Assembly (NCBI GenBank): GCA_028285105.1
Contig: JANQQE010000011.1
Location: 695,856 to 759,855 of the forward strand
Reading direction: 5' to 3'
DNA from: Alphaproteobacteria bacterium
GTDB taxonomy: Bacteria > Planctomycetota > Phycisphaerae > UBA1845
DNA length: 64,000 bases
Part shown: in pieces, positions 15,497 to 24,681 of the stretch
How positions within the stretch are numbered: position 1 is the first letter of the stretch
How the letters are laid out: every line of letters starts with the position of its first letter
Translations under genes and position numbers: made by a program
The notes under the pieces: model-generated
The model's input: the letters and a program-made list of their open reading frames with translations, nothing else
Databases searched by the model: none
Told to the model about the DNA's origin: nothing

Positions 15497-17288
15497 GCGT
15501 GGCTGTGAGCTGCGTTTTGGGGCCAAGAATGACGCAGCACTTGCCATCTTTCTCGTTCGTGAATTTCACGCGTGCCAATTCGGCAACCGGAACATCGAAA
15601 TCGCCTTGCAGATAGTCAAACCTTTGAGCATCCATTAAGAAAAACGTCCGCGGCCCGGTCGTCACCATATCACGCATTTTCGCAGCGGCGGCCTGCAACA
15701 ATTCGACTGGCATCTCGCTTCGACTCGTTCGCATCGACGAGACTTCGAGCGGAGTGAACAACCGCTGAATTTGCAAATCGGCATAAAACGGAAACCGCGC
15801 ATCGATTCGGCCGTCCACCGATACGATTCGATCTTCTGAGGTTACACCAAGATCGTGTAACGAGGTGGTCACAGCCGCTATCCGCTGATCGGCGGCATCC
15901 AAATTCGCCGCCCCAACCCAACCAGCAACCAACATGACCGGACCGCTTGCGATCAGGAATGCCAAGCTCACGGTGCGTTTGTCGATTCGATATGCGAATG
16001 CCGCGCCGCAACAGAGAATCCCAAGCAACCCCACGACCAAATACAAAGTCGATGGAGAAACAAGGCCCCTTCCTTTCAGATTCGAGATTCCCACGAAGAC
16101 AGAAACGATAATGACAATGACGCTGATGTCGCAGAATGCCTTCACGATACGCTTAGGATAGGGCTGCGCTTCAAAGAAGACGCGCTCGACCACTGGAACC
16201 ATCATGAGGATGAATGCCGGAATAATCGATGCGAGATAGTGGGGTCGCTTAAATGATGAGAGGCTCAGGAAGAATAAACCCGACACACCCCACGCAAATA
16301 GAAAACCGAGTGCGTGCTTGTGGCGCTGATGGTATTTGAGAAAAAACGCTCCGATGCCTTCAGGCAAGAACAATGCAAACGGCGCGACGAATGCCAAAAG
16401 GATGGGAAGGTAATACCAAAACGGCATCACCCGATCGTCCATCTCACCGGAGAATCGCCCCATGTATTCGGCTTGCCAGAGCGCCAAAACGCCATCGACG
16501 TTGAAAAAAACGTATAGCGGCCAAGCCCCGCAGATAAGAAAGAAAAGAAGCAATCCGGAGATTGATAGCAACTTCGGAATCGCTTTGAGTTGACTGACCC
16601 AAGTCAAATCGTTGCGTGATTCGCCGGTGCCCGATTCAACGACAAACGTTGCAGGTCTAAGCCATACCCAACACACAAACAGTGGCGGCGCGATAATCAT
16701 CAATGGCAACGGCATTTTGGCCATCATCGCCATCGCAAACGCTGCGTAAAAACCGATAAGCCACTTTCCGCTGACATTCGGTCCTTCACATGCACGCCAG
16801 AAGCATGCGAACGATAACGTTATGAATAGCGTCAACGTCATCTCAATGAGCGCGCTGTGGCTGAAATAAATCGTGGCGATACTCACAGTGGTCATCAATC
16901 CGGCCAACCAACCGCCGCGCTCGCCGAACATGCGACGTCCCATCCACGCGATCACCAGCACATTCAGCACAGCCGCCAGCGCCTGAGGCAACCGGGCAGC
17001 CAACTCAGAAACGGGCTTCTGACCTAGGATGTTGTCAACGATGGTTGATGAGCCAGCGATTAGCCAGATTCCCAGCGGTGATTTGCGGACGCGGGGTTGA
17101 TCCTGAAACTTCGGGATCAGCCAATCCCCGTCTTCGATCGCCTGGCGGGCACATTGGGCATTGATGCTCTCATGGTCGCCAAGGCGCGGTCCGGCATGTA
17201 TGCCCCATCCGCACATGACAGTTGCAAATATGAGGAGAAACGCCTTCGATGTGAAAAATGAATTCCGTTTCACTTTCGTTTGATCCAT
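15489..17288 (-). CDS. ArnT-like GT-C glycosyltransferase
   Basis: 599 residues. One membrane segment precedes the first outer loop, which has GPRLGDHESI (the acidic pair expected in GT-C catalytic loops) and RKSPLGIWLIAGS, the K-x-P-L-x-x-W motif of ArnT/GT83 enzymes. About eleven further membrane segments follow, then a C-terminal soluble domain of roughly 140 residues. Enzymes of this class move a sugar such as aminoarabinose from undecaprenyl phosphate to lipid A or another acceptor outside the membrane. The substrate here is unknown. It is divergent from the NSS transporter gene. Confidence 0.82.
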   Translation of the reverse strand: MDQTKVKRNSFFTSKAFLLIFATVMCGWGIHAGPRLGDHESINAQCARQAIEDGDWLIPKFQDQPRVRKSPLGIWLIAGSSTIVDNILGQKPVSELAARLPQALAAVLNVLVIAWMGRRMFGERGGWLAGLMTTVSIATIYFSHSALIEMTLTLFITLSFACFWRACEGPNVSGKWLIGFYAAFAMAMMAKMPLPLMIIAPPLFVCWVWLRPATFVVESGTGESRNDLTWVSQLKAIPKLLSISGLLLFFLICGAWPLYVFFNVDGVLALWQAEYMGRFSGEMDDRVMPFWYYLPILLAFVAPFALFLPEGIGAFFLKYHQRHKHALGFLFAWGVSGLFFLSLSSFKRPHYLASIIPAFILMMVPVVERVFFEAQPYPKRIVKAFCDISVIVIIVSVFVGISNLKGRGLVSPSTLYLVVGLLGILCCGAAFAYRIDKRTVSLAFLIASGPVMLVAGWVGAANLDAADQRIAAVTTSLHDLGVTSEDRIVSVDGRIDARFPFYADLQIQRLFTPLEVSSMRTSRSEMPVELLQAAAAKMRDMVTTGPRTFFLMDAQRFDYLQGDFDVPVAELARVKFTNEKDGKCCVILGPKTQLTATQS

Positions 17289-17501
17289 TGCTTTTCAGTT
17301 CGTGCATGACCGAAGGTGCGATACTCTAGCACATGCAGAATCGATCTGTCGATCATCTGGCCGTTGATGATTTCGAAGAGACGATCTTCGCCAATTTTAC
17401 TTGCAATCGATTCACTTGCGGGCTATCCACTCGACACTTACGCTATCGAGTAGAATGCGAAGCAGCCTATCCCTGATGCCATTGACAATCGCGGGGGGTT
17501 T

Positions 17502-19292
17502 ATGACCAATCCGGACCTTCAAGACCAACAACGAGAAAGCTGGGGCTCGAAAGCGGGCGTGATCCTGGCGGTTGCGGGATCGGCAGTCGGACTCGGAAAC
17601 TTCCTGCGTTTCCCCGGGACAGCCGTCAACAACGGCGGCGGAGCCTTCATGGTTCCATATATCATCAGCTTTCTGGTGCTGGGCATCCCCATCGTATGGT
17701 GCGAATGGACCATGGGACGCTTGGGCGGGCGGTACGGTCAAAACAACGGGGCAGGCATACTCTACGCGATCTGGCGCAAAGCCCCAGCAAAAGGAATCGG
17801 TGCGCTCACTTTGCTCGTTCCCATCGTCGTGTACATGTATTACGTCCTGCTGGAAGCGCTCTGCCTGCGATATTCGATTGCGTACTTTACCGGAGGATTC
17901 GATGCGCACATCGGGACAGCCGTCGAGGGCCTGACGCGAGGAACAAGCGAGTACAACGAGGCTGTGGCGGGCGCCTCGGTTGGATATGCCATGGAGCAAT
18001 TCGCCCTAAAAGAAAACGGCGCGATGTATTCGTCGAGCATGTTCTGGTACGTCATCACCTGCTTTATTGTCAACTTCATCATCATCTATCGCGGTGTCAC
18101 GCGCGGAATCGAAACGTTTTGCAAATTTGCGATGCCGCTGTTGATTGGGTGTGCGGTCATCGTGCTGGTTCGCGTCCTCACACTCGACAACATCGGCACC
18201 GGATTAGGCTTTATGTGGAACCCGAAGTGGGAACTGCTCAAGAATCCCGAAGTTTGGATGCGGGCGGCGGGGCAAATCTTCTTCAGCCTCAGCGTCGGGT
18301 TCGGGTTGATCCTTTGTTATTCGAGTTACCTCAAACCAAGCGACGACGTTGTCTTGACGTCTTTGAGCGCATCGAGCGCAAACGAGTTCTGCGAAGTTGT
18401 GCTTGGCGGTTTGATCGTCGTTCCGGCAGCGTTTCTGTTTCTCGGTTCGTCGCACACACCGGAAAGTACGTTTCAAGTCGGGTTCTTCACAGTTCCAGCG
18501 ATCATGCATTTGATGCCGTTCGGCGGGAACTTCTTCGGTGGCATGTGGTTTGGTCTATTGTTTCTGGCGGCTGTCACCAGTTCGTTGAGCATGTTGCAGC
18601 CGGCGATCGCATTTCTTGAAGACGGTTTTGGATTGCGCCGCCCTGCCAGCGTGACCTTGCTTGCGATCATCACCGCAGCCGGCGCGTCATTGGTGATGTA
18701 CTTCAGCATCAATGCTCAAGCTCTCGATTTCACCGACTTCGCCTGCGAATTCATGATGATCGTCGCCGGATTGGCCCAGGTTCTGATCTTCGGTTGGGTC
18801 ATTGGGGCGCAGCGAGGCGTTGCCGAGGCAAATCGCGGATCCGATTTCAAGTTGCCCCGATTCATGCCGGTAATGGTGAAGTATGTCACGCCGTCATTTC
18901 TGATTATCGTGCTGGTTCTATGGTGTACGTACAACGCGCCCGATCGCATTCGCAGCATGAGTCCAGAGTTCAAGGGTATCGAAGCGGCCCTCACCATGCA
19001 GTTCCCGGACGAATTCGATGGCACAGATGGTCCGGAGAAGAAGATCGCCCGGGTACGCGAAATCAAAGCGAAGCCCGCCTCCGCCAGACCCGAGTGGTAC
19101 ACCAAACCCAACGAAGAAACCAAAACAAAAATTGCTGATGCCAGGCTGAACGCCAACATCGCAAGGTTCAGCATCGTTGGAGTCGGTTTGCTTTTTATCA
19201 TCATCACCGCTGCGATCGACATCGCTTGTCGCAATCGCATCGGCGCAACCATCGCCCACGCGGAACACACGCAGAATTTGTTGGAGGCCTAG
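17502..19292 (+). CDS. Sodium-dependent transporter, NSS (SNF) family
   Basis: 596 residues with about twelve hydrophobic segments. The first helices carry WGSKAGVILAVAGSAVGLGNFLRFP, NNGGGAFMVPY and ERG-like CEWTMGRLGG, the sodium and substrate-binding core of the LeuT fold. It should import an amino acid or related compound with sodium. A charged insertion of about 80 residues before the last helix (residues 480-555) is unusual and probably cytoplasmic. The ATG has a strong GGGGGG ribosome site. A small membrane protein gene follows immediately, as in MetP-MetS type two-component NSS systems. Confidence 0.9.
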   Translation: MTNPDLQDQQRESWGSKAGVILAVAGSAVGLGNFLRFPGTAVNNGGGAFMVPYIISFLVLGIPIVWCEWTMGRLGGRYGQNNGAGILYAIWRKAPAKGIGALTLLVPIVVYMYYVLLEALCLRYSIAYFTGGFDAHIGTAVEGLTRGTSEYNEAVAGASVGYAMEQFALKENGAMYSSSMFWYVITCFIVNFIIIYRGVTRGIETFCKFAMPLLIGCAVIVLVRVLTLDNIGTGLGFMWNPKWELLKNPEVWMRAAGQIFFSLSVGFGLILCYSSYLKPSDDVVLTSLSASSANEFCEVVLGGLIVVPAAFLFLGSSHTPESTFQVGFFTVPAIMHLMPFGGNFFGGMWFGLLFLAAVTSSLSMLQPAIAFLEDGFGLRRPASVTLLAIITAAGASLVMYFSINAQALDFTDFACEFMMIVAGLAQVLIFGWVIGAQRGVAEANRGSDFKLPRFMPVMVKYVTPSFLIIVLVLWCTYNAPDRIRSMSPEFKGIEAALTMQFPDEFDGTDGPEKKIARVREIKAKPASARPEWYTKPNEETKTKIADARLNANIARFSIVGVGLLFIIITAAIDIACRNRIGATIAHAEHTQNLLEA

Positions 19293-19295
19293 CCC

Positions 19296-19523
19296 ATGCA
19301 GTCTCATGTTGCACCGATTGAAATATTGGCAACGCTGATGCTGGCCGACGAATCTGCCTCGGAGATCACCGGACTGACGACTGGTGGTTGGGCGATGATG
19401 CTTGGCAGCATTCTGCTGGTGACGTCGTTGTGCGTGTTCTGCATTTCGCGGATCTTCTCGGAGAGCAAACCGAGCGAACACCATCACGTTCCGCTGGACA
19501 TCGATACCGATAAAAAGTTCTGA
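19296..19523 (+). CDS. Small membrane protein, MetS-like NSS transporter partner
   Basis: 75 residues, starting 3 bases after the transporter stop, with the GGAGG site lying inside the transporter's last codons. One membrane segment (GGWAMMLGSILLVTSLCVFCI) is followed by a short charged tail containing HHH. In Corynebacterium the methionine transporter MetP needs a small subunit, MetS, of similar size and position. The assignment here is by position and form, not by strong sequence motif. Confidence 0.65.
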   Translation: MQSHVAPIEILATLMLADESASEITGLTTGGWAMMLGSILLVTSLCVFCISRIFSESKPSEHHHVPLDIDTDKKF

Positions 19524-19546
19524 CAATTGAGGCGGGAGTCGCCGTC

Positions 19547-20164
19547 TTACAATGGATTGATGCCGGGCGTTGGTGGGACGTATTGGGGTTGCGGACCGAG
19601 GAATCGATTCATTTCGTTGAGGATTCGCACGACGGCTTTCTCGTCTTTGATGGCTTTGAATTCGCCGGAAACGCGCGTGCGGTTGAAGATGTCGCCGATT
19701 TCTCCGACTCGGCGAACCTGCCGGAGGCTGGACTGTTCGAGTTCACCTTGAAGTGTGTCGCCCTTTCGACTTTCGGAAAACGAAGCAAAACCCGCCCCTT
19801 GAAAACACACGGCCCCAAGGTCGCCGATAATCGAATAAGCCACCACACCGTTGAGCATTGAGCTTTCGATTTTGTTGCGGGCTTCGACCGGTGCAAACAC
19901 GCTGCTGATATGGATGATTTGGGTAACACGTTGCTTGTCGTCGAGATCGTTTCGGCTGCCCCGGCGCACAACAACATCGACGTTTCCGTCGTCGGCAGTT
20001 CGGTAGTAGGCTTCGTCGAAAACCTCGTGCAAACGCTCCGACTCGCCGACATCGACGTAGTTGGTGATTTCAAAAATGCCTTCCGGCTTGTGACAGCCCG
20101 CGAAGATCGTCACCATCAGGATTGAGACACAGATTCGGGTTTGCAGGTGCAGGCTTTTTGGCAT
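19547..20164 (-). CDS. Lipoprotein of unknown function
   Basis: 205 residues from the ATG at 20164 (an upstream in-frame start at 20299 would hide the signal). The signal sequence ends at VTIFAGC, a lipobox with Cys about residue 19. The body begins with FEITNYVDVGESERLHEVFDEA and has no family I recognise; it looks like a mixed alpha/beta domain of about 150 residues followed by a proline-rich end (QPQYVPPTPG). It converges on the MetS-like gene and is divergent from mqnA. Confidence 0.65.
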   Translation of the reverse strand: MPKSLHLQTRICVSILMVTIFAGCHKPEGIFEITNYVDVGESERLHEVFDEAYYRTADDGNVDVVVRRGSRNDLDDKQRVTQIIHISSVFAPVEARNKIESSMLNGVVAYSIIGDLGAVCFQGAGFASFSESRKGDTLQGELEQSSLRQVRRVGEIGDIFNRTRVSGEFKAIKDEKAVVRILNEMNRFLGPQPQYVPPTPGINPL

Positions 20165-20402
20165 GATTGGGTGCTTCCGCTCGTTTCGGTTCGATTCGAC
20201 GTGCGGGGCAACGGTATCAACGGGCCTAAACCGCGTCAATCGAATCTGCCGTCCGCCATAGCGGATTTTCAAAAAACTTGAAAGAGATATGCCTTCCAAG
20301 CAAATGCTGGTGAGCTTTCAATTTCACACGTATAATCTGCTGGAATCGCACGAGAATAATGTCGGATGCATCGGATGCAACCGACACATTTGGAAAACGA
20401 AC

Positions 20403-21209
20403 ATGCCAAGCGCCTTTGAAGATTCGTCTCAAAACCATCGGCTGGGTGTCGTGTCGTACCTCAACGCCAAACCGCTGACCGAAGGTCTCGATGCCCAACC
20501 GAATGTCGTTTTGACCCACGCGGTACCTGCCGCACTCGCTCCGATGCTCGATGCGGATGACGTCGATGTGGCGTTGGTCCCCGTTATTGACCTTGTCGGT
20601 CCGGAGCGTCAATGGAAAATCATTTCCGATGCGTGTATCGGTTGTGACGGCGAAACGCTGACTGTCCGCGTGTTCTCGAATGTCCCGGCCGCCGAAGTTG
20701 AGACGCTCTACGTCGACGGCGATTCGCATACGTCGGTGGCGCTGGCACAGGTGATTTGGCTGCAACAGTTTGGCCGGCGTCTGCACATCGTCCAGCTTGA
20801 TGACAGCATCGATCGCAACCAGTGCGACGCCATCTTGCTGATCGGCGATAAAGTCATTACGAGTCATCTGCCGCATCTCGATATTCAAACGGACCTTGGA
20901 AGCGCATGGAAATCGCTGACCGGCTTACCTTTTGTGTTTGCGGCATGGGCTGCGAAACAGGAATATGACGCTGGCCATCTGGACGCGGTATTGGCAGCCG
21001 CCCGCGATGCCGGCGTTCGCAATGCCAACGAAATCGCCAGCAACGTCGGACCGGGGCTTGGCTGGCCAGTCGAATTGGCCCAGCGTTACCTGACGCACCG
21101 TCTGCGTTTCACCATCACGCCAAGGCACAAAGAAGGCTTGACGCAATTCGTCTCCCTTGCGCAGGATTTGGAACTCGTACCCGCAATGCAGGAACTGGTG
21201 TTCGCATGA
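20403..21209 (+). CDS. mqnA: Chorismate dehydratase (menaquinone, futalosine pathway)
   Basis: 268 residues from the ATG at 20403. An in-frame ATG at 20289 would add 38 residues without family similarity. The fold is that of periplasmic-binding-like MqnA/MqnD proteins: LGVVSYLNAKPLTEGL at the N-terminus and ADDVDVALVPVIDL in the first lobe. MqnA removes water from chorismate to give 3-enolpyruvoyl-benzoate, the first step of the futalosine route to menaquinone. It overlaps mqnC by ATGA, so the two are translationally coupled. MqnD is a paralogue, but the adjacent mqnC and the SYLNAKPL motif favour MqnA. Confidence 0.9.
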   Translation: MPSAFEDSSQNHRLGVVSYLNAKPLTEGLDAQPNVVLTHAVPAALAPMLDADDVDVALVPVIDLVGPERQWKIISDACIGCDGETLTVRVFSNVPAAEVETLYVDGDSHTSVALAQVIWLQQFGRRLHIVQLDDSIDRNQCDAILLIGDKVITSHLPHLDIQTDLGSAWKSLTGLPFVFAAWAAKQEYDAGHLDAVLAAARDAGVRNANEIASNVGPGLGWPVELAQRYLTHRLRFTITPRHKEGLTQFVSLAQDLELVPAMQELVFA

Positions 21210-22378
21210 TCTCGTCCCCACGCACAACCGCAACATCGCAGCCCATCGAATCGACCACGCCACAAACGACGCGCATCAGCGCCGACGACGCGTGGCAGAT
21301 GTACAACGATTTGTCGATCCACGAAATCGGCCGGCGTGCCCACGAAGTCACGATTCAAAAGCATCCCGAACCATATCGAACTTATGTCGTCGATCGAAAC
21401 ATCAACTACTCGAACTACTGCACTGCCCGCTGCATTTTCTGCAATTTCAAAGCCGACCCGCCCGATATGGATTCGGGCCGGCGCGATTTGCCCGAAGGAT
21501 ACATTCTCTCGTTCGACGAGATCGGTAAGAAGATCGAAGAATTGCTCGACATCGGCGGGACGCAGGTTCTGATGCAAGGTGGACTCGTCCCCAAAGACAT
21601 GCTGCCTTTCGAGTGGTATCTCGACCTGATGCGTTTTATCAAGAAAAACTATCCCACCATTCACACGCACGCTTTCAGCCCCCCCGAGATTCACGGTTTG
21701 CACCAGGAATTCGACATGCCCGTGCGCGAAGTGCTGCTTCGGTTGCAGGACGCTGGATTGGATACGATCCCTGGCGGTGGCGGCGAGATTCTCGTCGATC
21801 GGGTGCGCGACAAGATTGGTCAAGGAAAAACCAACACGGCTGAGTACATGGAAGTCATGCGACAAGCGCACAAGATCGGCATGCGCACGAGCATCACCAT
21901 GATGTTCGGGCACATCGAAACGATTCAGGAGCGAATCGAAACGCTTCAAGTCATCCGCGACTTGCAGGACGAAACCGGCGGATTCACCGCATACATCACC
22001 TGGACGTTCCAACCCGACAATACACCACTGGGCCGAACAAAACAGTTTCCATCGGACTATCGCGGCTTTCCCGACGGCAAGCATTTGATGCTCGCCGGTT
22101 CAGACGAATACTTGCGGATGCTTGCGCTATCACGTGTTTTTCTCGACAACATCGATCACGTTCAATCAAGTTGGGTCACGCAGGGTCCAACCATTGGCCA
22201 ACTCGCACTATTCTACGGCGCAAACGATATGGGATCGGTGATGATGGAGGAAAACGTTGTGTCAGCCGCCGGGACGACGTATTGCCTGGCGGAGAATGAA
22301 ATTCGCGAATTGATAGCTGATGCCGGATGGCAACCTGCAAAACGCAACTGCTACTACAATTTGCTCGACAAAGCTTGA
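21206..22378 (+). CDS. mqnC: Cyclic dehypoxanthinyl futalosine synthase (radical SAM)
   Basis: 390 residues. The radical-SAM cluster motif CTARCIFC (Cys72, Cys76, Cys79) binds the 4Fe-4S cluster that cleaves S-adenosylmethionine. Other family features are SFDEIGKKIEELLDIGGTQVLMQGG, IHTHAFSPPEI and the C-terminal VSAAGTTYCL. MqnC makes the cyclic futalosine intermediate in menaquinone synthesis. The final Ser/Asn-Tyr region is intact and the length is normal. mqnB, mqnD and mqnE are not in the window, as is common when the pathway is scattered. Confidence 0.95.
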   Translation: MISSPRTTATSQPIESTTPQTTRISADDAWQMYNDLSIHEIGRRAHEVTIQKHPEPYRTYVVDRNINYSNYCTARCIFCNFKADPPDMDSGRRDLPEGYILSFDEIGKKIEELLDIGGTQVLMQGGLVPKDMLPFEWYLDLMRFIKKNYPTIHTHAFSPPEIHGLHQEFDMPVREVLLRLQDAGLDTIPGGGGEILVDRVRDKIGQGKTNTAEYMEVMRQAHKIGMRTSITMMFGHIETIQERIETLQVIRDLQDETGGFTAYITWTFQPDNTPLGRTKQFPSDYRGFPDGKHLMLAGSDEYLRMLALSRVFLDNIDHVQSSWVTQGPTIGQLALFYGANDMGSVMMEENVVSAAGTTYCLAENEIRELIADAGWQPAKRNCYYNLLDKA

Positions 22379-22534
22379 GTTTCTTGAGTCGATACAACGG
22401 TCATTGACAATCTGGGGTATCTCTTACCGTTCGCAACTGCGTTTCTTGGCGCTCGAATTGGGTACGCATCGGACACCATCTTCCGCAAAACAGCAGCCGC
22501 ATTTCGAATCCAAACCAATACGCGATATTGAGCA

Positions 22535-22564
22535 TTGAATTATTCGCTCTCCATTCGCTATACT
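22535..22564 (+). promoter_or_regulatory. Promoter of the putative RNA before the HD gene
   Basis: TTGAAT at 22535 and TATACT at 22559, spacer 18 bases. The expected start is about 22571. Confidence 0.5.
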
Positions 22565-22570
22565 AGTCGT

Positions 22571-22822
22571 TTCAGACAGGGGCGGGGCGGTTTGCGCCAA
22601 TGTGTCGGCGGCAAAATAAAGAAACTTCGGCGGCGCCCGATGGGGGAAGCACGCACTTCAACCTGTGCTTTATGATCGAAAAGGCGTCCGCAAAATTCAA
22701 TTCAGTTTAAGTTGGTGGTGAAGCAGGCCGGGCAAGTCTGCGTCAAATTGAGACGGTCCAAACTGGTCGGGGCTGAAACAGATTTTCAGGTTAAGCGGGT
22801 ATCCGTCTAACCGCACTTTTTT
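22571..22822 (+). ncRNA. Candidate structured RNA or leader (unclassified)
   Basis: Bounded by the promoter above and the terminator at 22789-22822, about 250 nt with no plausible open frame and several local inverted repeats. Ends are inferred. It may be a separate small RNA or the regulated leader of the HD gene. Confidence 0.35.
22789..22822 (+). terminator. Intrinsic terminator just upstream of the HD gene
   Basis: GGTTA-A-GCGG, loop GTAT, CCGT-C-TAACC gives ten pairs with one A-C mismatch and one wobble. Six T follow after GCAC. The distance to the HD start codon is only 24 bases. Confidence 0.7.
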
Positions 22823-22846
22823 GCTCACGATTGGCGAGAGGATCTC

Positions 22847-23539
22847 GTGACTGAAATCGTCAACCAAATCGCCATATACAAGCAAGCCGAAAAGAATCTC
22901 ACGCTTGGGGGTCACAACGGCCAATCGCACACTTTGATATGGGATCATTCCATACGTGTCTGCGAAAGCGCGATGATGCTCATCAACATTCCGGAGATGG
23001 TCAACCGCGGTGCGGACCCTGAAGTCCTCGCGATAGTCGCCTTGTACCATGATGCCGGTTGGGCGGTCCAATGCAATGCGGGTGATATTTTGTTGGAGGA
23101 CATTTTTGCATCGGTGCCGACAACCATCCAATTTACGTTGGCGGCATCGTTTATGCTCGAACAGCTCGGTGAGTTGGCTCCTGACAGAACGCTGAAAGAG
23201 GCGGCAGAGTGCATTCGCGTACTTGGCGACCACGACATTGATCATCCGTGCGCACAAGTCGTCTGCGAAGCCGATCACCTCGACGAGTTTGCAGTATCTG
23301 CACTCGGGACCAAGGTATTCAAGCAAGTCAGTGAAGGGCGTTCCGTCGATGCGATCATCGAAACATCAGTCAATCATCACAAATACGGTTTCTGGGAGGC
23401 GAAGATTAAGGAATCGTTCAGGTTCGAATCGACCCGTCGGATCGCTGAAAATCGCTTGAAGGCGTTTGAAAGGCTGATTCAAGACATGCGCCTGCATCAT
23501 CAAAACATCGACATCCGCGATGCCATCGATTTGAAATAA
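22847..23539 (+). CDS. HD-domain phosphohydrolase-like protein
   Basis: 230 residues from a GTG at 22847, with GAGAGGA upstream. The metal-binding HD pattern is present: WDHSIRV (first His), LYHDAGW (His-Asp), GDHDIDH and the distal EADHLDEF (Asp). The protein is a single soluble domain, with no sensor or output domain, so it is likely a metal-dependent phosphohydrolase acting on a nucleotide or other small phosphorylated compound; the substrate is unknown. It is convergent with the HDOD gene. The leader upstream ends in a terminator, which suggests regulated read-through or an independent promoter. Confidence 0.8.
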   Translation: MTEIVNQIAIYKQAEKNLTLGGHNGQSHTLIWDHSIRVCESAMMLINIPEMVNRGADPEVLAIVALYHDAGWAVQCNAGDILLEDIFASVPTTIQFTLAASFMLEQLGELAPDRTLKEAAECIRVLGDHDIDHPCAQVVCEADHLDEFAVSALGTKVFKQVSEGRSVDAIIETSVNHHKYGFWEAKIKESFRFESTRRIAENRLKAFERLIQDMRLHHQNIDIRDAIDLK

Positions 23540-23589
23540 TGCATGCTCTGCTGGCCCTGGCTTCGCTGCGTTGTCGTAACAACAAATGC

Positions 23590-24516
23590 TTACGAGCCAG
23601 CCGCAACCGAAAGTTGTTCGCGTATGGCGTGGGCGATTTTCTCGTACACCGCACTGGGGATGACGTCGATTTTCAAGACCGTTGCAAGTTCCTCGACATC
23701 GGCTTCAACGCTTTCGAGAATGTTGACCAGATCGAGAAGTTCAATTCCCGAAAACGCCGCTGCATGGGTGCAGGTTTCGACGCAGGCGTTCACATCTGGA
23801 ATCTCGCAGAGCAGCTTGGCGATTCGATCCGATGCATTGACGACGCGGGCCATCTGCGAAGCATTGTCGGTCACATCAATGTCGTTGTTGTGACTGTTCT
23901 TAACAGCATCGCACATGGCCTCGGGCAATCCCCACTCGGCCAGCACCATCGCAGCAACCTCCGCGTGACTCGTCTCGACGAGCTGTCGTTCATCGTCTTC
24001 CGAGTAAGGCGACCCATGCGGCGTGTATTGACTGACGATGGGATCGTACTTTTCGCCCATGGCTTGCGACAAGATCGCCACGCCAATGTCTGCGAGCAGT
24101 CCCGTGAGAAATGCTTCATCGCGCAGGCGCGGGCATGCCTTGTCGGAAATGCGGGCTGCAATGACTCCGGACGACAATGAACGACGCCAATAGTAACTCG
24201 TATCCAGTTGCCCCCCGCAAGTGTCGCCAATGGCCTCGACAAGGTATCGCCCAAGAACCAGCGATCGCGTGCGTCTCGGTCCCAACAATGTCAAAGCTTG
24301 CTTCAGCGACGTGACTTTGCGCGACACGCCAAACAGTGCTGAGTTGGAAAGGCGCAGAACTTCACTGACCGTACCGGCATCGACGCTCAGTACCTTGACC
24401 ACGCTGTTGTAGTCGAAGTTCGGATCCTGAATGACTTCGAGGAAACGGGTCACGACTTGCGGCATGGACGGAACGGCTGCTGACTTGCGAATCGCATCGA
24501 CGACGTTGGGATTCAT
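23590..24516 (-). CDS. HDOD-domain signalling protein
   Basis: 308 residues. The HDOD fold is clear from IRKSAAVPSMPQVVTRFLEV, VVKVLSVDAGTVSEVLRLSNSALFG and VTSLKQALTLLGPRRTRSLVLG. The HD residues are largely lost, as is usual, and the C-terminal part keeps a helical HD-like bundle (FLTGLLADIGVAIL, VETSHAEVAAMVLAEWGLP). HDOD proteins act as regulatory scaffolds, often near chemotaxis or flagellar genes, and the large flagellar cluster is nearby. The ATG is preceded by GGAGAG. Confidence 0.88.
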   Translation of the reverse strand: MNPNVVDAIRKSAAVPSMPQVVTRFLEVIQDPNFDYNSVVKVLSVDAGTVSEVLRLSNSALFGVSRKVTSLKQALTLLGPRRTRSLVLGRYLVEAIGDTCGGQLDTSYYWRRSLSSGVIAARISDKACPRLRDEAFLTGLLADIGVAILSQAMGEKYDPIVSQYTPHGSPYSEDDERQLVETSHAEVAAMVLAEWGLPEAMCDAVKNSHNNDIDVTDNASQMARVVNASDRIAKLLCEIPDVNACVETCTHAAAFSGIELLDLVNILESVEADVEELATVLKIDVIPSAVYEKIAHAIREQLSVAAGS

Positions 24517-24681
24517 CTCACTCTCCGGTGTTTATCCACGGGCGCAGAAACCGATTGCAATGGAAGACGCCCACTCATCTTATCGGCGGAATCAGCCCCT
24601 CAATGAATTCCGCACGCCCATGCTTACGGCGTGTTTACCCTCATCAAACCAGCCCGCTCGAAGCAATCGCTTTCCGGCTGA

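Larger units (their letters stand above)
22379..22846. other. 468-base intergenic region with a likely RNA unit
   Basis: No gene is seen. The region contains a promoter at 22535-22564, a pair of direct repeats TCGGCGGC (22605 and 22627), a hairpin AAGCAC/GTGCTT (22647-22680) and a strong terminator (22789-22822) that ends 24 bases before the HD gene start. The interval from about 22571 to 22822 could be a stand-alone small RNA or a regulatory leader. I could not match it to a known riboswitch, 6S, SRP, tmRNA or RNase P signature. Confidence 0.5.

Noticed and set aside
22571..22822. c-di-GMP (GEMM) riboswitch or 6S/SRP RNA before the HD gene
   Set aside because: The key conserved segments of these classes are not present. 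Kept only as an unclassified RNA candidate.
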